From Paragonimus westermani (lineage: Eukaryota; Platyhelminthes; Trematoda; Plagiorchiida; Troglotrematidae): 64,000 bases of DNA. Numbering within the stretch: the stretch's first letter is position 1; each line of letters begins with the position of its first letter. The DNA is taken from the NCBI GenBank assembly GCA_008508345.1, contig QNGE01002983.1, forward strand, positions 33,318 to 97,317, written 5' to 3'. Shown here in pieces: positions 1 to 13,475 of this stretch. The notes under the pieces are model-generated. The model was not told the DNA's origin. It made no database searches and saw only the letters and a program-made list of their open reading frames with translations. Position numbers and translations under genes: made by a program.

Positions 1-3000
1 GAGACAGTACGTGAAAATGAAACTTAAACTTAAATGCACACGGAGCCCATGAATTTTAAAATGATAAACAATTGAATCAATGAACGGTAAGTTAGTTTTT
101 AGTGCGACGGGGTGCTTTTCAACAAGAGGGCTTGCCTAATTGTGTACGTCTGTTTCCGTGTGAATTACGTTTCATTGGAATCGCGGTGTAATGTTGAATG
201 TCATGACACTACGAGTAGGTCACCCAGGTCATCTTGAAAAGAGTTCTGTTGGATATCGGCGAATGGGGCTTTGTATCATAGCGTTTCGATCCAAATACGG
301 CACGATGAATAACCGTGAGCAAGTATTAAACGTATGTTCCGCTTATTCAAGGCAATGCAACATTTCCAACCTGACAAACGCGCAAGAAAGATGCATTTTC
401 TTTTGCAGTCACCGGAAATCTCTCTCATTATCACCAAAGTCAGTAGCATATGTAAGGAATCCTATAGTTTCCAACATACTTCTGTATACTCGTGAAAACC
501 CACCAAGTGCAGACTTCTCTTAGCATCCGTCAACCTTATGCGTAGCTGTAGTAGTGAAAAACCTGAAGCGTGTTGATGTTTTGTCATCTCACGTAGTTCG
601 CTGATATTTCCCGTGTTTAACACGAAATCTATCCTTTGAAAAATCACTCAAGATTTTTTGATCAACTATTATCAAGTAAAGTTTTCTTGTGTTCCCACGT
701 ACCTAACGCACTGATCAGTCGGACAATTGCTTATTGAAATTGTCCGGTTGTGGGTTTGGCTGGTAGTCAGCTAAAGAACTTCTCATCCATCGCCCGGTGA
801 GTTTCAAGTGATTATCATTTAATTCACTTGGTGAGAGTTCATGCTCAGGGCGATCACTGAATCAACCATTTCATTCAGCTATAAACCATGATGGTCACCG
901 TAATTGAATTCCCTATTTTATTTATACCACACATTTCCTAAGTCTTCAATTATTGTTACTGAGTAGTTTCTAGTGAAACAGGGTTAAATGGTCTGTTACC
1001 TAATTTGACTGGTTGACCACATTCCTGAGGATTATGTTGTAGCTGTTTCGCCTGTCGTGAGTAGAAATAATTCGCATAAGACTGTCACTAGAAACTGCGG
1101 TTTCAAACGAAACGTTTTTTCGAATATTTTCAGTAGGTGGGCTGGGCTGTTACAAGTAAACAAAGAGCTACGGGGTTCAAGAGAATTTCGGATATTCATT
1201 CGAACAAATGATTATGCAGCTACTATAACAATTCTCCATTTTCTGAATGAACACATTTCCCGTAGTTTGTAGTTTCCTGCTAGAAACCACTTCTCACTCT
1301 TGATATACTGCGATGCTTGTTATGTGTAACTGTGAGCAGCGCTATTTGGATCAGAGTTTGGGCAAATACAAGTATTTTTTCAACGTGAGGATAACAACTA
1401 AATTTTTGCACTAGTTCTTTACGCGGTGGGTCTAATGATGAAAGCACTGTTGGTGTGCTGTCTTTACAGAAGGCATCGGAATATACCGTACCAATTATCG
1501 CCGAGATGATTTGTTGATGACTTGAACGAAATGGACTTACTGGTCATGGGTTATGTTCATCAGCCGGAGCACACATGCCCACGAATATAGCTTAATCTGA
1601 TGTTTAAAGATAGGAAGCAGCATACGGTTATCCACGAATAGTTTAGTTTTATCAATAACATCATTGTAAACGTTCATTTGTTTATATCTGAATTATTTAT
1701 TCGTCTACTTGTACCTAACCCACAGGTTTTCATTCAATGGGTTACATCAAACAAGCAAGCTAGATCCCCTCTGGGTCTCTAGTCTAATGACAGTATAATC
1801 GCTCTTTCTGGCGAGTCGTTTCTAGGTGTCTAATTCACGGTGCAAAGATAATGTCCTGTTCGCCTCAGAAAACTTGAAACTACTAAAAGGTCACCAGTGA
1901 ACTAATGAATACTTAGCATTTATTAATGCCGTTTTGAAGCACTAGTCTGAAGAACTTTTTGAATTCGTTTAGACACAAAAAATGTAGTACATCAGTGCAA
2001 TTATTTGATTGCAAATGTTTTATTAGATTGCTACACACAGGTGAAGAGTATAAGACGAAGTTTGGTGGCATAACTTATCAGAACGTACAGACACTCTCAT
2101 TCAGACTTAGTTCACTTGGGATCTAATTTGTAAAATAATGTCGATTTTTTTAATTTTAAAACGACATTGGTGATCCGTTTTTCATAGCTACCGCTATACT
2201 TATGTTCACAGTAGTTGTTACATGATTATTAATTTCTAGAAGTCTGGAACGTTCTAAAGAAGTGAACGGAAAAGATGACTGGATCAGTTGCTGAGTCATG
2301 AGAACGTTATCGGGCATCAAAATACCTCAGCATCGAATAGCCTTAGTCGAAAAATCGATCTGAATGCTAAAGGTGTGGAAGCAATATCGGTGTCATTGTT
2401 TGGCACTGATAAGCGCATTTTGAATAGCTTGACCCAGAACTGTGTGAACAGGGTCCATTTATTCGTGAACATTATCATTCCTGGCAAGCAAGGTTCACTA
2501 ATCAAACTTCAATCAATGGGGACATTTTTGGTGATCATTTTCTCATCAGAAATATTAGGTTAAACTTCCAGCTAATTCAATTTTACAAACTACACTTGGG
2601 TGACGACAAAATCAAGCATGTAAACTTGAATTAATGGGAGGCTTGTCGGAATGAGATAGACAAAACGGTTAATGAGTTTGCAGTAAGTTTTTTAATCCTA
2701 CAGGGCACTATGTCAGCTTTTGTTCGTTGAGAATTAAAGAATGATGGATATTCGGTTGGTTGGCAGTCGTCGGGAAACAGGATGTCAGAACAAGATAAGA
2801 CAGTCTAGGATGGTCTCGTAATGTAGACTACAGATCAGCGTTCAAGATTTCATTAGCGAACTGTTAGGTTGATCAGGATGTAATGTAAAAACAATTTTGC
2901 GTGCCAATAAGTCAAAACTGTCATGAAAAACAGGCACTTTTGAAATGGAGGTCTCTGGCACTGTTTGTTTAAGAAGACACACGATCGAGCGAATGTATAA

Positions 3001-4930
3001 GCTGACCTTTATAGTAATCACAAAATGTTCTATTACGTGTGAGGCACGACAAACGTCTACAGAGTAACTTCGGGAACAGAGTGGTTTGCGGTTGGTGGCT
3101 GAAAAAATACAGTCCAGATCAAATTCTATTCTAACAAAGGTGAATTTCGTACGGATGGTTTTATTCATAGCCACTGTTATTGGGTGAAGCAGCCAAAGTG
3201 GCTTCCGTTGTCTCAGAAACGCTTTTACCTTTTAGTGTATGTTTATGGCAATTACACTAGTATACTTATCGATTACAAAGGAATCCATTTGTGAGAAACG
3301 CAGAATTCAAAAGAGTCCAGATAAAAGAAAGGATGGTGCACCTCACTTGAAGCCGACTCCACGATTTGAGCTACATGATGAAGCAAGGTAGTTGCGAATA
3401 TAACACCAGAACTCTGTTAGGTCAGTCACCAAATTTGCTCTTGGTATCCAAGACTTAACGTATGTGATGGACCACATCAACGTTAGCTTGAACAACTAGC
3501 ATTGAAGCGAAAACAGCAAAATTAGTTCCGAAACATTTTTGTTACGAAGTCTGAAAAAAAGACGGGAAAACAAATGCACTAGGCACAAGTATTTTACACT
3601 TGCTCATCAGTATCAAATTTACGGTAACGTGCATAGGTTTTTAACAGAGAAGAATATATGGTGTAGGGTGGATAGTAATTAGGTGGGTTAAGAAAGGTAA
3701 CTATGTCCAGGATAGCGTCAGGCAAATAGATAAATCTTTATGAGCATATGAAGCACGCCTAAATCGATTGAGTTTGAACAATCCAAGAAGAACCTTAAAG
3801 GATTCAATATGCAAAAACTGATTTGATAGCTTGTCCAGTGGTCTTGGCGGGGGACATTGGTTCTTTGCATTCTTCAGCAATTTTTTAATTCTCTGATAAC
3901 ACAAGCTTCTGCATTCATTCAGGTAACTCCTCCTTCACTCTGAAAATTATGCGCATCCCGGTTCTGCTTGTGCAGCGTCCCCCGAAGTTGCGTATACACT
4001 GACTACATAATGTGAGATGGCAACGGCAGCTTAATCTTGTTTGATGGAAGGCACAGACATTTTCTCACTCAGAGTTCGGCTACGTTTAATGTTCGTTTAT
4101 TCGAATTTGTTAGTCGTCCTGTTGTTTGATGCACACTGTAATTAACTTCAAAATGCAAATCTGTGTGAATTTGCTCTTTTTCTCATAGCTGCCATCTGTT
4201 AGGATGGCGGTGTCAGTTTATCGTGTATTTCCGCGAAACTTTAAGAATAACCAACGGCTTGTAGTAGGGATGTGATCAAATCTACTTCCCCCAAAAGACT
4301 GCCCTGTATGCGGATTGGTCTTGCTCGTGGTGTCAGCATATTCATCAGCGCCCGCTTCTGTTGAACTGGTGCGAAACTGCTCAATATTAAGTTTTGGCTG
4401 GCTTATGCAGTGGCGCTCTCCTACCGGCGACTTAACTGTATATCTGAAAGCCACAAATAACCATCCCAGACTCCTACGTTACCTTCAGATTTGAATAACA
4501 CTAACCTAAAGAGTGCGCTGGATTATCTATTGTTCGTTTTCGAAAGACTGAGTATCAGCATAACAACGACAGAGGATTCGCACTATGTCCACCTTGCTAG
4601 GTCCGAGACTCATACAATAATCATGAACGTAACAGCCGGAGTGGGCGAAAAAATCGGTCAAAGATGACTGGTGGCTGCGTGTTTCCTAATAGCCATGTAG
4701 GTGCGGTTGCAAAGTCCCAGTGCAACTCAGGTGAGCAGCTCTAGTCAGTCCGTCAGCAAGAAAGATGCTTTATCCTAGTTTCTACCTGTTGCCAAGAAAT
4801 TAGTTCTAACAAGTGAGTTCTCGAGTTTTCGCCCATGTCACCGTCATACGTATCCGACTGCACTGCTCTGATCTAGCAGTCGAAAATATTTTATCGGCAG
4901 TTAGACACCCTTGCCGCACCGTCATTGAGA
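1..4930. other. No gene recognised
   Basis: Both strands were read for conserved protein motifs and RNA-like structure. Only short unsupported reading frames are present, the longest about 110 codons (191-523 plus, 2842-3174 minus), and none shows a domain signature, a plausible splice framework or similarity to the retroelement proteins found elsewhere in the window. Probably intergenic or intronic DNA. Confidence 0.6.
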
Positions 4931-5000
4931 CTCCGAGTTTGAATCGGTGACTGCGTAACTATCAGCAGATGAGCAGCTAACAACCTCTGCTGTCCGACTT
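4930..5000 (-). repeat. tRNA-derived SINE head, degraded (copy 1)
   Basis: On the minus strand a T-arm can be read at 4947-4933: a perfect 4-bp stem CCGA/TCGG closing the 7-nt loop TTCAAAC, which fits the tRNA T-loop pattern. This is a relaxed RNA polymerase III B box starting at 4945. An A-box-like 11-mer, TCGGACAGCAG (4997-4987), matches 9 of 11 positions of TRGYNNARNNG. The A-to-B start distance is 52 nt, the same as in the copies at 35.0 and 39.3 kb. The sequence just before the B box (GTCACCGATTC) resembles GTCATCGGTTC in the 39.3-kb copy. It is unlikely to be a working tRNA because no acceptor stem is evident. The body and 3' end of the SINE could not be defined. Confidence 0.4.
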
Positions 5001-7755
5001 GCTTACTCATCATGGTTACTGTTTTTATATTTATTGTGTTGTAAGTAACCTGATGATCCAACTACAAAAGCAATTCTTCTTCGCCACCTCGGTTTTTACG
5101 TGGGTTCCTTGAGTATTTTTCATGAACATTAGGGTTTAGTTCTAAGTTAGGCTACGTTGTGGCCAACAGTAACCTGAAGATCGTTTAATTGATCGACGGG
5201 ATTCTTGAAATAAATTTCAATACGAACGTGGTTAAACTTATGTCAAGACCCGAAGCAAACATTTTTAATTGTAACTGATGTAGAACTTTTCAAATTCATT
5301 TAAAGTTAGCGTCGATGTGTCAACATGAAATGCCAGCGTCAACCAACTTTCGTCCTCTAACTGCTTCGTTCAAATATACTTTCACGTGACTCTTTAGATA
5401 GAACCAGATTAGACTGCGGCAATGTTTACGCGTCCAAAATAAAATCTTATAATATAGGGATTGTTGCAAAGCTTTTACTAATTTGTGGTTTAACTTTGTA
5501 TCTCCATGTCACACGGACGTTCAGTAGTATAAACTGTTCAAAATGCACGAGGTTATTGTTTCCAAGTTTCGTAGTTTGTTCGTTACTTTCATGTCAATTT
5601 CGATCAATCTTATTTCGGGCCACGCTACTTCATAAGAAACAAGGAAGTTGCTCGAACCGAAAGAACTGACTGAATAGGCGCACGCATGCACACACGCGTT
5701 CATGCTGGCAAACACACTATTTCTGTCCTTCAAAATGTTGGCGTAGCACCCGGAAATTCAATGCCGTTAAAACTGTCTATACTGTCTATCAATCATAAAT
5801 TCCTAAGACGGTCAAATGTTTTGCATACGATTTCAGTGTGACCTTAAATTCGCTTTCTCTAGCTGTCCAACAACTTCTCATGAATTCCGAAGACATGTTT
5901 GCGGTCAGTGGGAGTAGAAACTGACGTTTAAGGCTACTACTAGTGAACCAATTCAATTCATACAAAGACCGCCCAATCGACTGCATAAAACATCCACTGT
6001 TTCGAACGTACTGCAACGTCAGTCTTTTGTTGTAACTGTAACCAAACGCCATATACCTACTTACACACACTCGAGTGAGTCACTTTAGATGGATGGGATT
6101 CGCGCTAGATCGCGGCCATCACACAGCAGGAACACAACAAACAGTACAGAGAAGGTACAGTTTCATAAAACCACCAGAAATGTGTAGAGTAGTGGGAAAC
6201 GGATAAAGTCAGCATGACATCAAAGTAAAACGAAAAATGCTGGGGAGTCATGTTGAATGGGGGAGAGGGGAGTGTGTGATTGATGTTAATCCAATGTAGT
6301 GCTGGGAACTAATTTTCTCACAGCAATATATTCTAAGTTATGCATTAGTTTGTTCAAGCAGGGAACTTGGACTTACAGGCTGAACGTAGTAGTTAAACGG
6401 TTTTGCGGAGGCATTAAGCCTCCGCTTCGGGCAGAAAAACGCAAAAATTGAACCTCCTTTGTATCTTTGCGGACGAACTCCACGGACGGTAAATATGTAC
6501 CAAAACGAAGGCTCCAAATCAGCGTTTGGGGTTTGTGATATACTATAACGGTAAACTGTCCCTCATGTCTTTATGAGAAAAAAAGTATCCGTTGCAATGA
6601 ACACATTTTGTGAGGAACCACAAATTTCAGTGTTTTGGATCGTTTTGAAGTCACTACGAAATTTTAGCTTCGGTGAGAAACAGTCTCAGCAATCACTTGC
6701 GAGTAGTATATTCTTATCGCTGAAAATTTGCACAAGGCACACGATTGTTCTCACCCATCAGGTGAGCTTATATGAAACGCAAATTCAGTTAGAGGGATAA
6801 CCGTTGCTGAAGTTACAAGATTCTAGTTTACTGCCTATTTATTAGATTTCATCAAGTGTTGTTAGAGTATGTGTAGTTTCTTCTAAGATGATCTACTGTG
6901 CGACGTCACCTATGCGGTTGACTGGTGGATGTAAATTGTGTTTGATTAAGACTAAAATACTTGAAAAAGGCATATATATGTATGAACGGATAACTCTGCC
7001 AAGAATGGAGGAATGGAGAGCCGAAATGTGCTAATTAACACTTAATGAGCACGATAGGGTATCCACTGCTTATCTGAGCTCGTACGCCCATCTTCTGTCT
7101 GGCCTACTTTCATGTAAACATCAAACTTGGTGAAATGTAGATTTGACAGCTCCACGTTTTTCTTGTGAACGAATTTGGTTAATCAAAACTATAACAATCC
7201 GTAAGCTATCTTGCGTAGTGATACATTGATCGCATCTCACCAGCCATTTTCGGAAAATGTGTATTCCAAGCAGTCATCAAGGCCAAATCAATCCGATGAT
7301 GTCTACGCAGTTGGCCAGGTGATTAAAGTGGAATTAACGTGGTACAGTCGAGGCAAGTTCATTGGCAGGAGGTAGAAGATTGATGTAAGTGAAAGGGTGT
7401 TGCAGAACGTTTATCAAGTGGGACTGATTAAGACGACAGTACAAGACGTGTGCGAAAAGAATAGGACAGGCCAGCAGCTTTTATGTTCTCTGACTTGTAA
7501 GTTTGGCCCAAACCAGTGACTTGAAATATAAATACAGAAATGTAATGGGAACAAAAAGCAACAGGCGCATCATTAACAACACAACGAAAGGTTGGTAACC
7601 AACTGCTTCTGTGCAAATGGTTTAGGAATTAATCGGTGCATAGATACGGTTTCCACGATGTGGAGTGCGTGCGTCAGTTGGGGTTTGAAGAGCCCATTGA
7701 CAGTGACCTGCCGTCGCAGCATGTTCAGCTGCTAGGGGCGGTCCAGTTATGACAA
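5001..7755. other. No gene recognised
   Basis: Only short reading frames without recognisable motifs. A G-rich patch (6256-6275) and a few short direct repeats such as CTGTCTATA near 5775 are visible. Nothing indicates a gene or RNA. Confidence 0.55.
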
Positions 7756-8075
7756 AAGCTACAGGGCAAAAACGTGAAGACGGAAAGATAAGCCCGTTTC
7801 TTACTGACCCATTAGTATGAAAATCACAATAAACTGAATCGGTTTTTATGCCCAACAATTAGGATGGTGGGGTGGATAGTCCATCCATGGGTTTAGAATG
7901 GTCACAAATCCATGGAAGCGCCAGGCTGGAGAGCAGTTTAAAGGCGGTTCAAGCCTATCGGGTGCAACCGTAACAGCAAAATTCAGACACATTGGGTCAG
8001 AATGACGTAATAAGATTATGCGTATACAAACAGCATCAGTAAAGTGACCAGTGGTCAGGAAATGTTTATTGACTG
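7756..8075 (-). repeat. Dispersed repeat family A, copy 1
   Basis: This stretch aligns along its length with 49670-49985, with many substitutions and small indels. Shared landmarks in order include GACCCAT[CT]AGTAT, a GTGGATAGTC block and the ending GTGGTCAG near 8050 and 49973. On the minus strand, next to the first landmark, this copy reads TNGSVRNG and the second copy reads TDGSA in the same place, which recalls the catalytic TDGS strand of a retroelement RNase H. Stops interrupt both copies. Family identity is unknown; a decayed retrotransposon pol segment is the best guess. Confidence 0.45.
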
Positions 8076-11000
8076 TAGACATTATCGATTAATGTCTTGA
8101 GCATAGCGTTTATGATGTGTCAAACCTTCCACGAATGCGGTTAATTTCTGACGAATTCTTAACATGGAAAATTCGATTAGGCCCAACCTAGTGAGGTTCT
8201 CATGTCCACTCCATCTGTCTGGTAGTGGGACCGATCAAGCAACCGGAAGCTGGCATTCTCAGTTCACTACAGTGAACCTTCCCTCAAAATGTCAGTTGGG
8301 TGTGGTGAAGTCATGTGACTTATTTAACCAAGTGCACATGCAATCAGTTGTGCCACGTAGCTGGGACCGAAGCGGATCGCAATCACTGACGACATACTCA
8401 GCAGTTATCGACTTGTGTTGCTCACACCCACGTGATGAGAGCCGTCGAGCGGTAGAGGTCACTCTGTTGCATCAAGGTTTCTGATTGTCATCGTAAGACA
8501 AGGGGCATCGGTTAGATCCACTGATTTGAAATTGTTTGACGGGATAGACTGCATGCAGTTTATGTATACTACGCTGTTCAATGCCGTTAATTCAGATCTA
8601 TTATCTGGTTGTAAAATGGCCGCTTCTGTCATGGGTTGTTTGTACAACAGATATTACTGGCTGATAGGCTGTTGATTATACTGATGGGCGAGGTCAACCA
8701 AGTTAGATTTAGGCCAGGTTGCAACATCTGATGAAGTGGCTTTTGGAGGTTTCAAATGATCGGAAAGATATTTGAAAGTGGGTCTACATGTTAGATAAGG
8801 TATCCTTTGCGCTGGAACACTTAACCCCTTTCTGATTAGCAGAGCTTCTACTCTGAATCCTTTTGAGAATGACTGAGTAAATCGTTCATTTATTTAATTG
8901 CTCATCAACGGCCGACAAAAGGCAGTTAGAAACACGAATTATATAAGCTTATGAACGCGCCACTAACAGTTTTTTCTGGCAGTCTGCCTCATTAACCTAG
9001 AAATGGGCCTGCAGTTGTTGCAACTTTGCTTTTAGATACCGGTCAGTTTTGAAGTCTTGTCTGAGTAACGTGACTCTCACGATATCCTGTGATATCTTGC
9101 ATTCTGAACCGACAAAAATCTAGAACTTAGCTAAAGGGTTTTGATTGATTTTGTCAGAATATCAAATTGGAAATATGCTTAGGTTATTATGAACTATTCG
9201 GGTAGAAGAAGGGAAATCGGCAACGCTTTATTGTTTTCAAATAGGTTTCTTCAGAAGCTTCTTATTCTAGTCCGCAGTAACCTGTGAGTCAGAAGTGGAA
9301 CGTTGTCAATAAAACAAATCACTGATTGATCACAATTTGTTCCGCAATTGCGAGGTTTTCATATTATCGTTTCTGGTAAACTTGTTTACCTTCCCTTACC
9401 GTTTGATGACGACGAGGTTTCAGTCTTAGTCAAATGCTGTCTAGCTACTGCAAATAAAGTTTCATACTTTCTGCCTATTCAGTCCATCAAATCATGCACC
9501 ATGAAATGACTGGTTCGACTCGTGCAACATTACGTTTTATGTTCTGTTGTTGATTCAGTTTTTAAGTATGTTGTGTACGGTGATTCACAGATGACGTCCA
9601 GAAACTGAGTTCACCAATTCTGTAAGTATCTTCATAAATAACGTCAGATTTGCACATCCGCTGTTTCACTCAGGTGGTCGTTAATACCGGAGTGGTTCCG
9701 TTAACACAAACCTTTCTAACTGCACCGTAGCAAACAACAATGGTAAACGTGAGACGCCGGCGAATTAAATGACAGACATTAATATGAATGAAGGCTGTTT
9801 TCTGGTCTAACAGAGGAGTAATCGCTGGACAAGTTAGCTACTCATCTGCAGTTTATGGCAAATTGTTCACTGAAGTACAGAGTATATGTGAATACTTTGT
9901 TTGGAAGTATTTTTTCATAACTCCTCAATACACCTGGTATCCAGCATTAAGTTTGACACCTTCAGGAACGGAGATTTGAGCCGTAATGGGTATTTATGAG
10001 GGAAGACTAGTCATCTTAAGGTGGAAAAGTAATTCAAACAATACGACTGCATCGAAAGTAGGGCGGAACTTGCACAAATATTAGGTTTTCAACGAGGTAA
10101 GAATCTCAAGAAGTGACCGTGTTTGTTCCAAGGTGAGTCTATGTATACCGGCCCCGATAGTTTAAAACATTTAGTGTAGATTGGTGTTATAGGTTTACTC
10201 AGAGGTTCTTTGTATAGACGAAATAGGGGATAATAATTTATTGTGACTTTGCATATACTGAAGTGCGAAGAAGGAAAATCCATGAATTCTCTAGATGACG
10301 CTGACATGTTGAAGGCTGATTTCTTTGCCGGTTTACTCAGCAGCAATTTGCATAACAAGCATTTCAAAAAATTTACACCAGGTCGTCGATTTAACGTATT
10401 CCTTGTTAACCAAATATTAGTTGAGTCTTACTTGAAAGTCTGTGAACTGTGCTGCCAACTGGCTTTGACCCAAACAAATACTGTACGCTTTGAAATTGTG
10501 TTGTATCTGTCTAGCAGTGTGTGCGGGGATACCCTATACACTTAGTCCTTGCCTAGTCGGACACCAAAAAGAACCGCAGAAGACCTCAAATAGGAAAAAA
10601 GACATTTCGGTGGCGTCCTGAACGTTACCATCTGCAATACTTAGGGCCCTCAAGTACTTCAAACAGGTCTCATAATTGTATGACCTTAAAGACATTAATG
10701 AATGTGAAATACATTGTAAAAATTGTTGATAAATTTGAAGAATCCGCGTGGAGAAACTGATATACGTAAGAGGTGACCGGAGATCTGTGGTCTCAAATGG
10801 GGCCGTTACAGGTACGGTACACTGCTATCTGCCAGCACTGATAGGGCTTTTGCAATAACATCTTTTGTTACCTGTAACTGCTCGTACTTAACTCTAATCA
10901 GCTGATAACCGGAAAGAGTAATATAAGTTGAGTGATAGGATTACTACCATTGCTGAATACAAGCAGTGGAGTTTACTCTACAGAGACAATGGAAAATTGT

Positions 11001-13440
11001 GTATACAGCTTCATTTGTTTCGTTTGGGCCTCAAACGATAACTGATTTTTCTGCTAAAACCAGTTTCAATTTCTGGTCTCCTTTTTTTTCCTTGTCTCAA
11101 CCTCCTCAACACAATGCTGAACTTTAGGTTAACTGATAAGATTTGAGAATTCTGAATTTTCTTATTGGACACAATGATGCACAAATTATGTAAATGTTCA
11201 TTCGTTACACTTGAAGCCTTAAAATGGATGTTTAAAAGCGTGTTCACCATTTGGTAAAGCGTTGTATTAAACCAAACTAACCACAGTGTTTTATCAATGT
11301 TATGCAAATTGAACAGATCGTATCCACCCGCGAAAATCTTTTCCAGCCTTACAGTTAGAAAGGGGGCTGAATTGACTTGAAGTAACTGCTTTCGATCTCT
11401 AACGCAGATGAAGTTGACCTGAATCCCGCTTATCTTTCACAGTAATCAGAAAATCGGTGTGCTACTTGTGGACATCTAAGCCAAGGGGGAAAGTCTGTAT
11501 GAATGCTGATTGTTACCATCAAGAGGCTTGTCTTATAATCGGAATATCCTGCCATTCGCTATTGGTTGTAAAACTGGGCATTTTCAAATGGATTTTCGAA
11601 GTGAGCTTGATCTCAAGTATCATTTATTTTTGTTTCTCAATGAGTAGATTTTTAAGATATCTATGCTACTGGTTCACTGCTAATGTTAGTTGATGTCAAG
11701 CATCAACAAAGGCGAATTTTAATGTTTTCCAAAATATCTTTGTTAGGTCGGTCGATATGTCTTTTTGTTTAGGAGAGCTGACATCATTTGTAACTGATAT
11801 GAATTCACAGTAAACATAACACTTGATTACTCATTGGGATATTAGTTGGTCAATGCTATATAGTGCTTAGCTGATGTCAACGTGATTGCCACCGAACCAC
11901 AAACTACTCATTTGCCGGATATCCGAACGAGCAAATCGTACATGTCGAACGACAGTTCAGAAATGGTTATTCCTCAGGGAACATACCGGACCCGCAAATA
12001 AGTACGTTGTCCAGACCACTTTCAGTGAGTTGATTGGATTGCACGTTTATTCCCTATATATCCATTCGTTAACAGACGGCTAACCAACTTTGATGCAGAA
12101 ACTTAGCATTGCTATTTAGCAGGCTGTACTAGCGCAAAGTGACCGAATAATTAATAAAAACCAGTTTGCCAGGAGTTAATATGAGTTTAAGCGCATTTCA
12201 TTGGTCATTAAAGTCAGTGTATTCGTGGTGTGGAAAAATCGTAAAACTGTGTTTGTTTATCAGTAATAAATTGTTCTAACCACCAGGTGAATACCTATTT
12301 ATTGTGGTTTGGTTGGGCCTGTGTACAAAACTCTAACTGACAAATCCCGTACTCATATAAAGCACAATGAGGAACGTTAATTTCCAAATTGATCAGGACG
12401 ATAACGTCTGATATTCACATGGCTAATTTCCAGCTGCGTTTATGTATCAAGTTAGGCGAAAAAGTGATTTTGATGGTTGGCTAATTGAATACTGTAAAAT
12501 GGACGAAAATTGGATGACAGCCATGGTTTTGGGGAGGCCTGCACACTGCAACTTAGCGCTAAGTGTGTCCGAGATTAGCTGGACGATGTGTGGAAATTGT
12601 TGCACATAGGCACTGATAAATTTGCGATGCGAACGACCAGAAACACATGTTTTCACAAATCGTTTCACACGAGTTCTATGGGATTATGAAGAAGATTTAA
12701 ACAAGACAAGAAGTTGCCAACTAAAGTTGCCGAATTGAACCTAAATCAAATTACGCCTTTGCGGGTACCCGAGGTCAGTTGCATGCGTATTCGAACTAAC
12801 AGCAATACTATCATTGGATATCAGGTGCCAAAATTGGTAAATCAACATCTACTGGAACTGAAGTAATTTCGAAAACATAATTACGGAAAAGATTCCTTGC
12901 ACTCTGAATAATTGTACTCATAAACAGTCAGTAAACCGTCCCATCGGGCCGAGCTTTGCTGTTTCACGCTGTCACATGTTATCAGAACAACCATTTCTAT
13001 TTGCGAAAGCAATCAGTATACTTGGTTCATCCACATGTGGGATAAGCGATCTCTAATACATGTTAAGAGTGCTGTTTCGATTGTCTTTGTCGCCAAACCC
13101 AACAGCGTTCGATAAACATTTTAGTTTATACACTCAGTTATCCGGTGGGAATTGCTGATTGGTGAAATGTGTCGGGATATAAGACAGAAAATATATGGTC
13201 AGCTCGACGTGGACGTGTTTCAAAAGGCAGATATACAATCAGAGGAAACTCATCCATATCGACGCTTACGTTGTTTACTAGAGGTGTGCAATCGTATTGT
13301 ACTCGCTAGTGTACCTAAATCGCTTAGGTCACTTGAAAGTCACCTTACTCCTTAAATAGCTATTAGACGGGAATTTTGGTTTGGTCACTCTGGGGAAAAA
13401 GCATCTGGTCACTTCGTTTACTGCCACTGAAGAAAACACG
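8076..13440. other. No gene recognised
   Basis: Reading frames up to 106 codons (8164-8484 plus) show no domain. Part of 12190-12330 resembles the 3' third of repeat family B (a TATTTA[AT]TGTG...GTTTGGTT block followed by a GGCC-containing segment), so a third, very decayed copy is possible but not firmly supported. A 100-codon frame at 10243-10545 was considered as a retroelement linker and not accepted. Confidence 0.5.
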
Positions 13441-13446
13441 TTTATG

Positions 13447-13475
13447 TCGATCATATCGATCATATTCGATCATAT
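13447..13475. repeat. Short tandem repeat, TCGATCATA x3
   Basis: Three head-to-tail copies of a 9- to 10-bp unit (TCGATCATA, then TCGATCATAT twice) are visible. The unit is itself close to palindromic around GATC. No coding context. Probably replication slippage. Confidence 0.8.

Noticed and set aside
7943..7953. GGTTCAAGCCT as a B box inside repeat A
   Set aside because: Two mismatches in the conserved half and no A box upstream at 44-52 nt.
10243..10545. 100-codon plus-strand frame with DDADMLKADFFAGLL, reminiscent of the segment before a CR1-type reverse transcriptase
   Set aside because: None of the reverse transcriptase blocks follow in any frame over the next kilobase.
12447..12668. 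Minus-strand frame with HRKFISAYVQQFPHIVQLISDTL, loosely like the thumb of Ty3-type reverse transcriptases
   Set aside because: No TDAS or other RNase H motif follows and the resemblance is not specific.
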